DNA of 64,000 bases from Adiantum capillus-veneris (GCA_014529385.2 CM043966.1:111567968-111631967), one strand, 5' to 3'. Positions 13,039 through 24,393 are shown, counted from the first letter of the stretch. Notes: generated by a model not told the origin, from the sequence alone. A program made the numbers and translations.

Positions 13039-14391
13039 TCACTTTAGCTTAGGCACCATCTCTATAAGCTGCCCAAAAGTAACATCTGCCTTCCTGCTCG
13101 TCAGATCCTCCTTCAAGTCATAGCTTAATTGCCCATCCCCTAGTGAAAAATCTGAAACATGAAACTTTCGACGAGCTCTCCTTTTCCTCTTGGCCTTGAC
13201 ATCCTCGCCTTCATGGCTCTTTCCATTCTTCTTACTAGGACCTAGGGCACTTCTTCCTTCCTTATCCTCTGTGGTCCTCTTCCCAATAGGCATCACTAAC
13301 GTATCCTCTAGCTTTGATGCCTTCTCCAAGGTGACTACACTTAGCACTTTTGTCTTTCCCTTTTCCTCCTGGGTCAGACCACTCGTTCCTTCGTCTCCCT
13401 TAATTTCGATGCCATAATCATTTGATCTAGTTAGCACCTGTCTTGGCAATGGATACATGTCTCCCCCCATCCTTGGTGGCTTATCACATTGCGGGCTGAT
13501 GTGACCCAACTCTCCACAATTATAACATGTGGGCGTATGCCTCCAAAACCTACTATTACTTTGTCCAGCACCATTCCTAGGTCTTTCTTCACCTCCTGGC
13601 TGATTTGCAAACCGCCCTCGACCTCGATTATTTCCCACTTGACCTAGCATGTTTAGGCTGAGATTCTTCATCAGATCAACCACTTGCCTCATGTCTTCCC
13701 TTAGGCCACCATCTTGCACTGCTGTAGTGACCACTGCTGGCATAACCTGAGTAGTAATAGGAACCACTGGTTCATGATGAACCCCTGACATGCGCCCTTG
13801 TAAAGACTCTATAGGCTGAAATTCAGACCTCATTGGCAAAGACTCCACCCCTAACTGGCTCATTTTCCTCAGCTTCCACTCTTTGTTCCTTGCTACCTCT
13901 AGTGCATCCTCATATTTCCTAGGCTTCTTTAGCTCCACTCTCCAACGTATATTCTCCCAAAGACCAGCCAAGAACCTGTCCTTCTTCATCATGTCAGGCG
14001 GGGGTACCTCTGGTGCTAAAGCCTTGCACATTCGCTCCCATGCCAATGAAAACTTACGTATGTACGCATCTACTGGCTCACCTTCCTTCTGCACCAAAGC
14101 CTGTACTTCTTGCCACACCTTGTTAGGATCTTTTATCTTCACAAACTCCACTTCCAACCCTGCTCGTAGATTGTCCCAACTCAACCTTACAGGTGGATCA
14201 GCCACACGCAACTCCTCTTCAAATGCTTTAGACCAAACTCGTGCATCACTCTTCAAACAAATTTGGAGAAGGCGTAACATCTGCGCAGGGTCATGAATCT
14301 GGTTGCTAATGTAGGCAACCTCCATCTTTTCCAAAAATTCTTCCACATCTTCATCACTTCTTCCATGAAGCTCCGGATAAGAGAAAGCCAT
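13039..14391 (-). CDS. E1 gag (capsid/nucleocapsid polyprotein)
   Basis: 450 codons starting at an ATG in good context (GCCATGG). It encodes a retrotransposon gag domain (capsid-like helices, with VDAYIRKFSLAWERM about residues 105-120), a low-complexity Arg/Gly-rich stretch, a CCHC zinc knuckle CYNCGELGHISPQC at about residue 290, and a basic Lys/Arg tract (KAKRKRRARRKFH). It would form the particle and bind element RNA. The TGA that ends it (13039-13041) is in the same frame as pol. E2 and E3 read straight through at this junction with Arg-rich sequence, so this stop may be CGA decayed to TGA rather than a programmed terminator. Confidence 0.88.
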   Translation of the reverse strand: MAFSYPELHGRSDEDVEEFLEKMEVAYISNQIHDPAQMLRLLQICLKSDARVWSKAFEEELRVADPPVRLSWDNLRAGLEVEFVKIKDPNKVWQEVQALVQKEGEPVDAYIRKFSLAWERMCKALAPEVPPPDMMKKDRFLAGLWENIRWRVELKKPRKYEDALEVARNKEWKLRKMSQLGVESLPMRSEFQPIESLQGRMSGVHHEPVVPITTQVMPAVVTTAVQDGGLREDMRQVVDLMKNLSLNMLGQVGNNRGRGRFANQPGGEERPRNGAGQSNSRFWRHTPTCYNCGELGHISPQCDKPPRMGGDMYPLPRQVLTRSNDYGIEIKGDEGTSGLTQEEKGKTKVLSVVTLEKASKLEDTLVMPIGKRTTEDKEGRSALGPSKKNGKSHEGEDVKAKRKRRARRKFHVSDFSLGDGQLSYDLKEDLTSRKADVTFGQLIEMVPKLK

Positions 14392-14493
14392 GGCTACCTA
14401 AGTTACAATGCTTTGAGAACCCCTTTGAACACACGTGCAAGAACCCAAAACTTTTTACTACCCAATCCCCAGAAACCTCAATGGAGCTCAGCT

Positions 14494-14712
14494 TTAGATG
14501 AGAACAAACACATGCACATCAAATGAGTTTTCATAGTTGATCATCGGAATTACAACAGGCAAAGGACATTCCAGGATCTCTCTCAATCTTCTTGGCCCAA
14601 ACATAAAGACTATGCGCTGCTGGAAAAATATCTTCCTGGAAACATGAACATTAATCTGAATTCTTTGAGTTAAATGAAATGGAGTGAATTGAGGGCCATT
14701 TTGATCATCCAT
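14494..14712 (-). CDS. Small conserved pre-gag ORF in E1 (72 codons)
   Basis: An ATG-started 72-codon frame between leader and gag, ending 103 bp before the gag start. It aligns end to end with the second small frame of E2 (43383-43601; also 72 codons) and E3. Shared features are PFH then about ten residues, INVxxSRKIxFQQRxVFMFG, ExL followed by PxPV, PxINYxxSFDVHVF and a hydrophobic last residue. The frame can be extended eight codons upstream to an ATG at 14736, but the homologues start at MD, which favours 14712. The product would be small, basic in the middle and hydrophobic at the end. I do not recognise it and assign no function. Conservation between elements whose gag has diverged strongly is the argument that it is coding. 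Confidence 0.7.
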   Translation of the reverse strand: MDDQNGPQFTPFHLTQRIQINVHVSRKIFFQQRIVFMFGPRRLREILECPLPVVIPMINYENSFDVHVFVLI

Positions 14713-15434
14713 TAAAGCCAACCATGAAGCTCCCAAGAAGGCACACCTGACTCAACCTCTGATTTTGCCAAAATTTCAGCAGCATAACAGCATAAATGGC
14801 TCAAAATACCAAAAAACCAGCCATCATAACTTGGGAAAATTTCGACAGAGTTTCCCCAGAAGTAGAGCAGTAGGAACCCAAAATATAGACTGTCTATGTA
14901 CACATAAACTGTCAACAATAGAACCCGAGCATCAAGTAGGACTCACTAGTACATAGCCTATGGCGAGGTCACGAAAAGGGTGCTCCAGCTACCTGTATCA
15001 CCGAAAGGATCTCCACATTTGAGAATCCCAAAGCTCAATAAAAACCTCACGCTATCGACCCTCACACGAAAGCTAATGCAAATCGCGTATAGTCAAGTCT
15101 CAGAAATGACTATCTTCCAAACCAAGTCTCAGAAATGGTTGGGACTGCCAAGTAAAACCATATATGGCTCCACAAAGGCGTACAATGGCAGTTTCCACAA
15201 GTAACGTACAATCCAGCAGAGAATGCGCTCAAATAGGCGCCAAGTGATGCATTCCCACAACAACTGTAAGTGACATCACTGCTAGTATATCACTGTACTC
15301 CAGCTACTTGTACCTGTGTGAATCACCTATACCTGTACCTGTCCCTGTAACCTTTAAGCTGTAACCTGTAATCTGCAATCTCGAAGCTCGAAGCTCGAAG
15401 CTCGAAGCTCAAAACAGAAGGTACTCGAAGAAGA
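14713..15434 (-). other. E1 untranslated leader
   Basis: About 0.7 kb between primer site and small ORF. It includes a short tandem TCGAAGC array (15380-15410) and ACCTGT reiterations just downstream of the primer site. A 68-codon minus-strand frame (14712-14918) is hydrophobic, has no counterpart in E2 or E3, and is not annotated. Confidence 0.6.
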
Positions 15435-15452
15435 TCCTCAGTGGGGGCACCA
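15435..15452 (-). promoter_or_regulatory. E1 primer-binding site
   Basis: The minus strand reads TGGTGCCCCCACTGAGGA six bases inside the 5' LTR. It begins TGG as expected for pairing with a tRNA 3' CCA end. The same 18-mer (one mismatch in E2) occurs at the equivalent place in E2 and E3. I cannot name the primer tRNA. Confidence 0.75.
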
Positions 15453-15458
15453 AAAGAA

Positions 15459-16594
15459 TGTGAGCGGGATAAAAATACACACAGCGCCTCTATAACGACC
15501 CGACACACACTCTTGGAAGGATACACACACACACACACACTATGGGGCACCACTCGGCTTACACAACACACCTGGCCGAGACAGGGAACACACCTCTAGA
15601 GTGAGAGGAGAGAGACTATCCACTTGCCCACTCCACACAGAGACACACACACACACACACACCCAAAAAACTCAGCTCAAAAGAGAAGAATTTCTGATGT
15701 TTAGATACAAATGAGCTTGGGCCAACACCAATGGGGCAAACAGCTCACACAATATGGGTAAAAGATACCAGATACAATCACAAATTGGAGAAGAAGCTTC
15801 ACTCACCGGAGAAGATTACACAGAAAAACAGCAAAAAAAGAGTGAGGAATTTGGCAAAATGGACAGCTCCATCGCGTCCGGAACGGCCCAAAACCCCAGT
15901 CTACAATGTCAAAGTGCTCAAATCCGACATCGGATGAGCAGTTTACGGCCAAAACAGGCTTCAAAATGAGCAAAAACACACCTGCGGCTGTTCCTCCTCT
16001 CTTCTCCACGTTTTTTCTGGTCTTCTCTCAGTTTTTTCAGTTCCCACACTTAGCGTTTTTAGTTGGGCACCCTTGGCCTTTTAGATGACCTCAAACGGAC
16101 CCTGAACAGGCCAAAAACTGACCTCGCAGTGCATAGTTGTCACCTTTTTGCATCATTCGCACACCTGGCACTCAGCTTTTTTCCAATATTGCATCTCGCC
16201 ACCACCTGAAGTGGTCCTAATGATGACCTTTCTGCATAACTCTCACCAGAAAACACCCACGTTGTGTCGGTCCTCATCCGCGTGCAAATATTGACCTCGT
16301 TCGCCCTCCTGACGCCACTAGATGCCATCTGACGCACCTGCTGACCTCACGTCGTCGGCCCGCGGATAGCTTCCTCGAGAAGTTTTACACGCTACCAACT
16401 TCACTTTATTGCAGAAAAAACACACTAATACTGATAATAGTGAAAATCGCTGCACTATGTACATGCTGTCCTACCTGTACACATGTGGGCCCCACTTAAC
16501 CACCTGGCTCTGGAAAATGGGCAATCCTTTATTTGATGCACCATGCATGTATATGTACATATGCGCAATTCCTTGCTCCAAAAAACTCCTGACA
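15459..16594 (-). repeat. E1 5' LTR
   Basis: 1136 bp, direct repeat of 7873-9015, with TG...CA ends. It would contain the promoter and RNA start for the minus-strand element. Confidence 0.93.
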
Positions 16595-16680
16595 GCGTCA
16601 TTGCATCATTGTATTTAATGGTCTTTGCATCCACTCCAAGTACGTATGCTTTAGGTATGTTCTCACAAGCAGGGACGATG

Positions 16681-17013
16681 AGCACTGTGCTCCAAGTGGA
16701 ATGGAGACTGAAGCTGCAATCACGAAGGGAGTGATCTGTCTCTGCTCATAGATGCAGCTCGTCCCACCGCTAAGTCTAATTGCTCGGGTGAAAAAGACGC
16801 TAAGAAGCATTGCTACTGCTTCTTAGAAGCTCTTTCACCCGATCAACTAGATTGAGTGGTGAAAGAGACGCTAAGAAGCACTACTACTGCTTCTTAGTGT
16901 CTCTTTCACCCGATCAACTAGATTTAGTGGTGGGGCAAGCAACATCTATGAGCAGATACGAACTTCCTTGGCGATTGCAGCTTCACTCTCCATCGCACCC
17001 GGAGCGCAATGCT
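16681..17013. repeat. 333-bp imperfect foldback with two nested 51-bp hairpins
   Basis: The outer arms pair from AGCACTGTGCTCC (16681) with GGAGCGCAATGCT (17013), through GAAGCTGCAATC / GATTGCAGCTTC and CTGCTCATAGATG / CATCTATGAGCAG, to CCCACC...CGGGTG / CACCCG...GGTGGG. The middle holds two tandem hairpins, 16788-16838 and 16859-16909, 71 bp apart. Each has arms of about 22 bp (GTGAAAGAGACGCTAAGAAGCA and its near complement). It resembles a foldback element or CACTA subterminal repeats. It abuts E1 on one side and a CACTA-type gene on the other. Confidence 0.85.
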
Positions 17014-17069
17014 TTTACAAATTCACAGAAATTCAACGAAAACTCTCTACACAGGAATCCCTACCGCTC

Positions 17070-17072
<3 letters not shown>

Positions 17073-17122
<50 letters not shown>
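17073..17122. repeat. (CT)n(TATC)n microsatellite
   Basis: A pure CT tract passing into TATC units, in the presumed 5' leader of the gene that follows. Confidence 0.95.
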
Positions 17123-17248
17123 GTCTCTGTCGTCCATGTTTTCTACTCCATTCATTCAATATTAAGTTTAAATGTTCGTGTGTTTATTGCAGGTATGGAT
17201 GATGAACAGTTTCTTTATTCTTTGTCACCCGAGTAGAGACAGTGGTAC

Positions 17249-18498
17249 ATGGAGCGTCATCGCTATGGTGCACCATCACGCGTTCCTACTCCATCCGTGT
17301 CTCCCTCTATTTTGGAGCATTCAGCGCGCTCTGAAGCTTCGGTGTCGACGAGACGATCTTCACACTCTTCTAAGCACCGGCGCTCTAGTGGTGGAGGTGG
17401 CGGTTGTTGTGGGGATGCCGCCGCCGATGCCTCCACATCGCCTCGTGTTTGACTAGTTTCTTTACCCTCCCCTTCTTTGCCTGTCTCCATACCATCCACA
17501 GCATTGCCATCTATGCCAGGTTTTGCGCGGTTGACTGTTCCTAGAAGCTACACACCACTATCTACTCCTCCGGGAGCCACCCCAGTTGACACTTCTCACT
17601 TCGGGGCCCAGACTCTGGTGGAGACACCTGACGTTCGTACCCCCATCGACACGCCACTGGAGACCCTGCCAGGACACCCAGGTTCACGAGTCACCGACGA
17701 GAGGGCTTGACGTACTCCATCGACTTCAACGGCGGCATTATCATGGATGATGATGACAAGAAGGTGATCTCGTGCATGCACGGTCTTTGCTCTCAGGTGT
17801 TTAGACACTACATACTAAAAACCTAGAGTGAAGTACCAAGTGATTTAAAAGACAGAGTCATCAGCATACTTTTTGACGAGTTTCCCGTTTCAACACGGGA
17901 TGACCATTTCAATGAAGACCTGATGAAGGTTCGAATGCGCGAATACTGCAAGTACAAGCGTTCTGAAGTGCAAAAAGCAATAAAGCATGGGTGGAACAGA
18001 CTAGATTGGCTGGCCAAAGAAGATTGGAAGAATGGGAAGAAAGAAGCACATGAGAATCCTGACAAGTGGAAGCAACAAAAGGAGGCAGCCAAAGCGCGAG
18101 TAGAGGCAGGGAGCTCGCACCACTTGGGGAGCGGCGGGTGGGCATCATTTAAGGCCGATTTTGTAAGTTTTTTCACATTGCTCTTTAGGTTTGATAGTTT
18201 AGGGTTTAGGGGTTTTTAAATTCTAACATAATGGATTCTTTGTATGTTTTGGCAGTGGTCGATGACAGGACGTGACCCCACACCATACGAGCGCGAGTAT
18301 GCAGGCAAGAAGGGCTTAAACGCCTTGATGGACATTCTGAGTTCTCACGGAGGCATGGTTAGTATTATGGTTTACTCTTTTCTATTTGTTGTATTGTTTT
18401 GTAAATAATATGTTTATACTTACAAAAAGTTTTCTTAGTTTTATTTTTTTCAGAATCCAATAGATACGCCACTTGGACGCGATGAGACGTCTGGTTAG
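17249..18498 (+). pseudogene. Plant CACTA-associated Transposase_24/PTTA-like gene, decayed
   Basis: The 5' part (17249-17710) is a Ser/Pro/Thr-rich low-complexity region in one frame broken by TGA at 17450 and 17708. The conserved part (17742-18162) has an SEVPSDLKDRVISILFDEF segment preceded by a TAG where Trp is usual, then a Lys/Glu-rich helix region and a GSGGWASFKADF motif. Two GT-AG introns (18163-18255 and 18358-18453) join, in phase, WSMTGRDPTPYEREYAGKK and a last short exon ending in TAG at 18496. This layout (disordered N-terminus, helical core, KADFW-like end) is that of the second gene of plant En/Spm-type elements, whose product is thought to bind DNA. It supports E1 having split a CACTA element. 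Confidence 0.6.
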
Positions 18499-18989
18499 AT
18501 GACGTCAGTCTAGTCATAGCTAGTAGCTAGATATAGCATTAGTTTCCTTTTGTCATAGCATATGTATCATGAGATGATGTGTATACGTCTTTTTGTAACT
18601 ATTGAAAAACCATGCATATTTTTTGATTAGTGACAATGGTGTTGTAACTATTTACATTTGCAAAGTTTAGCAATCAACTGATTTTGCCTATGATGTCATT
18701 AGATTCTTTATCGCATCCGGATCTATCACATTTGAACATGTGAGGTTGAGTCTTGTTTCTCCGTATGCTAAATTTGATTGTCATAGAAGATAGTCAATCT
18801 TCTTCCTTATTCCTGTTCTTGTCTTGATCTTCCATTTGTTGAAGATTTGCCGTTGAACTTGGAAACTTTTCTCCTTTGTCTGCTTTCATTTGCGCTTTCT
18901 CTCGAGTCTGCTTCATTGAAATAAGTTTTGTTGATTCTTTGGGTATGTCAACGATGACATATTCTCATGGTTGCTCTGCTTCCTTCATT
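18499..18989. other. No gene recognised
   Basis: 3' flank of the CACTA-type gene. Lys-rich broken frames exist on the minus strand but show no family signature. Confidence 0.4.
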
Positions 18990-19690
18990 TTCACTTCTGC
19001 CTCATGCTCAATGACATAGACATGTGTTTAACATTTTCTACTTTCACACTCACAACCTTGTTAGCTTCCTTCAACACCTTTATTGTAAATAAGGGAGTTA
19101 TATCATAGCCATCTTCATCGCAAAATTTGGTGTTGTCTACCTCATTTACACAGACATCAAGAGTTGCCAGTATATGATCCCATCCAAAGGGTTCAAATAA
19201 CTCCTTTAGGAATGGTTCTTTAATATAAGCTTCATCTTCTACTAAACACTCTAGGATGCAATCTTCCTTTCTAAGACTTCTACACTACGAAGCTCCATAC
19301 TTCCAAACATGTGCTTTGCTTTGCAACCAGGAAGGTATCTCATTTTCCTCGTCAATTGTGGAGTGTAATTCTTCCCATGGGGTTTGACCTACATCTCTAT
19401 AATTATGGTCTTTCACACTAATTTTTGTAGTGACTTCTTTGTGTCTCAAGTAGACATAGTCATAGCCCCAGTCTTGTACCATTTTGAGCTGACACATGAA
19501 TGGTTACCCAATATGATGTCAAAGTTGCTACTCTTGTCAAAATTCATTATGGAAAAGGTGTACTCATACTCTATGCCACACGAGGATACAATGATTTGTT
19601 CTAATATTCCTATCGATTTTTACACGTATCCATATGCTAATTGTAGTTTCATTGCCTTCCCCATTTTTTGTAGTTTTACCCATGCATATT
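18990..19690 (-). pseudogene. Retropepsin-like (aspartic protease) relic with C-terminal extension
   Basis: On the minus strand, scattered frames read first (about 19685-19490) a protease-like segment with IIVSSCGIEYEYTFSIMNF and NFDIILGNHS, the latter resembling the ILG motif of retroviral-type aspartic proteases. They then continue into an acidic region (EEELHSTIDEENE-like, about 19360) and FDEAYIKEPFLKELFEPFGWD-like sequence (about 19200; frames shift). The active-site Asp-Ser/Thr-Gly is not preserved in what I can read. It is probably a retroelement or domesticated-protease remnant. Several stops and shifts make it non-functional. Confidence 0.4.
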
Positions 19691-19984
19691 GCTAAGCTAC
19701 TTGCATACTTGCCATGCTAAAAAATATGCTTAAGTAAATCAAGGTTTTCATTCAACCTTGCTCTTCCTCTCTTCCTCTCTTGAAGTCCAAACCCTTGAGG
19801 GTTTCGTGAAGAAGCTCCTCTCTCCTTCCTCTTCATCCTAAATCCCTCTCCTTCCTCCTTGAGCCTCACATCTCTTCAAGAAGGACTTCAACCCCACTTC
19901 CCTCTTGTTTAGAGGAGGTAATCTTCATTTCTAGTAGGATTAATTTATCCATGTGTTTTAATACTAGGAAGTTTTATGTGCATC

Positions 19985-20800
19985 ATTTTAGGTTTCAGCT
20001 TTAATGGTAACCTTGGAATTAGGGTTAAGTATTAATGGTAGTTATGCATTATTAAGTTAAGCTTAAAAGGTAGATTTGCACTCATAAGCTAAGCTTTAAT
20101 TGTAACTTTGCACTTAGATGTAAGCTTTAGTGACTACCTTGCATTTTTAGGTTTAAGTTTTAATAGAAACCTCGTAATTAGGGTTAAGTGATAAGAGTAT
20201 CTATGCATCATTAAGTTAAGCTTAAAAGGTAGATTTGCACTCATAAGCTAAGCTTTAATGGTAACTTTGCACTTAGATGTAAGCTTTAGTGACTACCTTG
20301 CATTTTTAGGTTTAAGCTTAAATGGAAACCTCGCAATTAGGGTCAAGTGATAAGAGTATCTATGCATCATAAAGTTAAGCTTCAAAGGTATATTTTCTCT
20401 CTTAAGCTAAGATTTGATGGTAACTTTGCACTTAAATGTAAGCTTTAGTGACTACCTTGTATTTTAGGTTTAAGCTTTAATAAAAACCTCGCAATTACGG
20501 TTAAGTGCTAAGAGTATATATGCATCATTAAGCTAAGCTTCCAAAGTAGATTTGCACTCTTAAGCTAATCTTTAATGGTAACTTTGCACTTAGATGTAAG
20601 CTTTAGTGACTACCTTGTATTTTAGGTTTAAGCTTTAATGGAAACCTCGCAATTAGAGTTAAGTGCTAAAAGTATCTATGCATCATTAAGTTAAGTTTCA
20701 AAGGTAGATTTGCACTTTTAAGCTAAGAATTAATGGTAGGTGTAAGATTTAGTGACTACCTTATATTTTAGGTTTAAGCTTTAATGGAAAGCTCGAAAAC
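19985..20800. repeat. About 159-bp tandem repeat, five copies
   Basis: A marker segment AAGCTTTAGTGACTACCTTG recurs at about 20122, 20281, 20440, 20598 and 20743 (last copy variant). Each unit also has TTAGGTTTAAGCTTTAATGG, GCAATTAGGGTTAAGTG and TATGCATCATTAAG. Rich in AAGCTT (HindIII) sites and satellite-like, with no coding capacity. The array starts around 19985 with a more diverged copy. Confidence 0.9.
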
Positions 20801-23004
20801 TCATAAATTATAGGACGACCTTCTAGCTTCCTAAATGGAAAGCTAGGCACCATAAGAAAAGAGTAGTTGTTTAAGCTCGTTAGAAGTAGTTCAATTTTTG
20901 GTATTGAAGAGTATTTCTAAAGTTGTCAATTTCAAGTTTGTTTGCAAATACGGGATGGGGGAGATAGGGGATAACCTCGCGGAATTGATCTCCGTATTGT
21001 TTGAACCGAAAACTCTACAAGCTTTCACGGAGATGCCCCATGGATGGCAAAGAATTGCAAAAACCTGGGAATCGTATAAAACGGGGATTTAACTTAGAAA
21101 GTTGGCATTTTCGAAGAGACATTAACCATCAAATACCTATGGCAAAAACTCACTTGTATTTTTTAAATAAAATTGGCTAGTAGATAATTAATGAAAGTAG
21201 GAATTAAGGTTGATAAATGAATGAACCTAGAAATTACCAACTAGGAGTTAAAAAGGAATCTTGAGAGGCGATAGGGATAGCCCATTGCATAACATAAATT
21301 TAATTAGGAGTTTTGAAGATTGTCTGGAAATGACCGGAAACCAAGATGGATCTTCTTGGGGTCAATTTGATTGAAAGGCCGTCCCATTGAGAGGATTCTC
21401 TTCGAGAACATGACGGAGATTGGTCGTTTTGGGCTAGGGTAGTGTAACTGGCAAGTTGTTATACCTAAGTCATTCATGCCCGAGGGATAAGGGATGAATG
21501 GGTTTGTTTTATTTTTTCCCGGCCTGGTGAAGTACCCACAGCATCTTATTGGAAATCGGCCATAATCCGGGTATGGCCTGATGTCAATAATTGGATGAGA
21601 AGGTCATACTCAGGGAGGATGATGTGAATTTAATTAAGGAAATTTGTTGGATCTGGTTGCTTAAAAAGGAACTGGAAAGTCTAGGAATATAGGGGCTATC
21701 CTGTGCATCTGTCACCAGATGGTGCTATACCTCTCAAAATAAAATGCTTAGGAAGGAATGATTAAATTACTTGATGAGCCTTTCCCAAACACTTAATTCT
21801 GGGAAATATTGTGAAGGTGTTGTCATTTTGATGGCTTGTAACCGATTATCTTGGCCTGAATGGGGAGGCAAGATGAATTGGTTGAAACTAAATGTGTTGC
21901 ATGGTTAGTTAGGAAACTAGTTACAAGCTAATTATAGCAGATAAAGGAAAGGAAATGAATTAAAAGTTTCTAAATAAAGATCTGGTGGGAACAATCAGAT
22001 GAATTTCCCTGAACGAGGGTATGCAACAGATTGCATGCTGCTTGTTGTTTGATGATGTCTGATAGACTACTGTCTTCTTGATTTTGTAGTAGTTAAGTAC
22101 TACCTCGGGAAGGGATTTTCATGAAATGGTTCGGTGGGTGGACGGAATCGGAGGGTCAGATGGTCAGATGTTGATTTAAATTTTTTATGTTAAACGCTAG
22201 GACTACGTGGGATAAAAATGGGTAATTGGGGACGAGCGAGGCCAGGTAGGATTGCAAGATCCCTCTTCTTAGGGGAAAGTGATAACTGCCTGTATGCTTG
22301 TCAGGAAAAAGTGGTTATCACCATGAGCCATGGGAGAAGAAGAAAGCAAGAGCAGATCCTCAAGTTAAAGATCAAGAGAATCAAGACTAAGGACCACAAT
22401 TTTGGGTGCAGAAAGCTGTCAAGGAAACTGATTATAAGAAGCGGATAGAATCATTGAATGAAGGGATGTACCCCCTTGGGTTGGCATTCGAGATAGACTC
22501 GAGTCCTGTCTGAGTGCTGGTCCCAAGTGGGAGGGATACCTACAGATAAGGAATCCCAATCCTCGAGCGAGTACTTCCAAGTGCACAAGAAACCGAGCGA
22601 GCGCATAAAATGAAAAAGTCTTGATGAAGACCTCAATCATTACCCTATAAAGGATAGTGTAGCAAAGTAAATACAAAACCCAACATAACCTTGGCACACT
22701 CCCCCTATGGATGCGGGGTATTTTTTGTGACCCCAAAAAAATGGTGCGGAAACCCCATGCATAATATCATGTGAGCCATCATTACTGAATCATACATAAC
22801 TGGTTCACTTCTTCTAATTGCCCATACCTTCTTTGCAACCTTTACCTCAGGCCAATATTCTGTGTATCCCTAAGTGCAGATGCATATCCTTATTTGACCT
22901 ATTCATCTCTTGACACTATTTTTGTAAAAATCTAAGCGGGGTTTTTCCTTCTCCTCTTGCTCTCAAGTGGAGTTTTTTGCTTCAAGGACTTCCCACAATG
23001 TGTG
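20801..23004. other. Unannotated 2.2-kb stretch
   Basis: I see no family motif on either strand, only short frames (up to 105 codons at 22419-22736 minus, with no recognisable domain). No repeats at this scale apart from the flanking arrays. It may be decayed retroelement or intergenic sequence. Confidence 0.4.
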
Positions 23005-23031
23005 TGTGTGTGTGTATGTGTGTGTGTGTGT

Positions 23032-23116
<85 letters not shown>
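23005..23116. repeat. (GT)n(GA)n microsatellite
   Basis: A GT-rich tract of about 28 bp followed by about 83 bp of GA with one interruption. Confidence 0.97.
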
Positions 23117-23118
<2 letters not shown>

Positions 23119-23393
23119 ACAAGCTGAGTACAGATTTCATGATGTGATTCCATTCAGGAGGTAGAGTGGTGAAGTGGTTTTCATCTTAGATTCTAAAGAA
23201 TATAAGGGGAAAAAAATAATGTCTTCTAAATGTTGCAGAATATGTCCTGACGATTCAATGAAAATCGTCAAAAGGCAGAATCTTATGCAAATATGCCTTT
23301 GTGAAGATTAACGTATTGCTTGCTCCCGGTGCTTGCGTTTTATGTAGCCACTGATCCATCCGTGCTTCTCCCGATGCCTATGTTTTATATAAC

Positions 23394-23518
<125 letters not shown>

Positions 23519-23772
23519 GCTAGTGAATGTACGCAGAGGGCCAAAAAGCCGGTCTAGTTGCAAAGGGTATGCCTTTATCCAAGAGAAAATTTTAAAAAAT
23601 TAGGTTTGTTTTGTGGCTTTTTATACTATTTTGTTGGAATCTCTCCTTTTCCCCTTGCCCTCAGCTCGACGGCACGATATTAACCTGAGACACATTTTTT
23701 TCCAAACACTGCTCCACATGGAGTCGCCTATGCTCTCACATGAAGCCTTGTAAGTGGAGGGGCATGAAAAGG

Positions 23773-23875
<103 letters not shown>

Positions 23876-24393
23876 TCTGGGGCTACGTGGATGCGAATGG
23901 AACGCCTTTCTCAACAGCGGCTTCAGGTCTCGTGCTAAAGAAACGGCTGAAGAAAAATGTCCAACTTTGATCTGTAATCCAAGGGGGGGTGTATGCCATG
24001 AGGAGGCAAGGAGGGAAGAAGGCGGAGAGGGAGACTATGAAAGAGAGTCCGAATTTGCAAGGGATAACAAGACAAGGCTACTTCCACACAGGATGGGTGG
24101 GGCCTTTTGTTCCTCATGGTCATTTTAGGTGTCCTTAGCTACTTCTATACTGCAACTTCCAGCCTCATCATTAGTCCCAGCTTGCGCAAGTTAGTGGTCC
24201 AAGTTGCTTGCAGCGCTGCTTATCATGGGATCTACGGGGCCACCATCTGTGCTGATCCTCTCCCATTGCAAAGCACGTGCTGTAGTGGGGACCTCTGGCT
24301 TCTTTAGCGTCTTGCAATTGTGAAGATTCACAAGCATCCTTTCCCCTCTTAGATCTTACTCAGCCAATCCCTGCTACTTGCAGCCCTTATAAT

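Larger units (their letters stand above)
7873..16594 (-). mobile_element. E1: full-length Ty3/gypsy (Tat-type) LTR retrotransposon
   Basis: Two direct LTRs (7873-9015 and 15459-16594) with TG...CA ends enclose primer site, leader, a small frame, gag, protease, RT, RNase H, second RNase H and integrase, all on the minus strand. The element is 8.7 kb. Placing RNase H before integrase makes it Ty3/gypsy; the extra RVT_3-type RNase H between RNase H and integrase is a known hallmark of the plant Tat lineage. Flanking bases are GAGT on the left and GCGT on the right, a possible 4-bp target duplication with one mismatch. Three disabling lesions are seen in gag-pol. It sits between two CACTA-type genes and probably inserted into a CACTA element. 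Confidence 0.93.

Noticed and set aside
13036-13044. Programmed readthrough of TGA between gag and pol in E1
   Set aside because: The downstream hexamer does not match the CARYYA-type context, and E2/E3 have no stop there, so decay of CGA is simpler. Not fully excluded.
14712-14918. Hydrophobic 68-codon frame in the E1 leader as a second small ORF equivalent to ORFa
   Set aside because: No similarity to ORFa of E2/E3; composition looks fortuitous.
22419-22736. 105-codon minus-strand frame
   Set aside because: No motif, no partner exons, and overlapping frames of similar length on the other strand.
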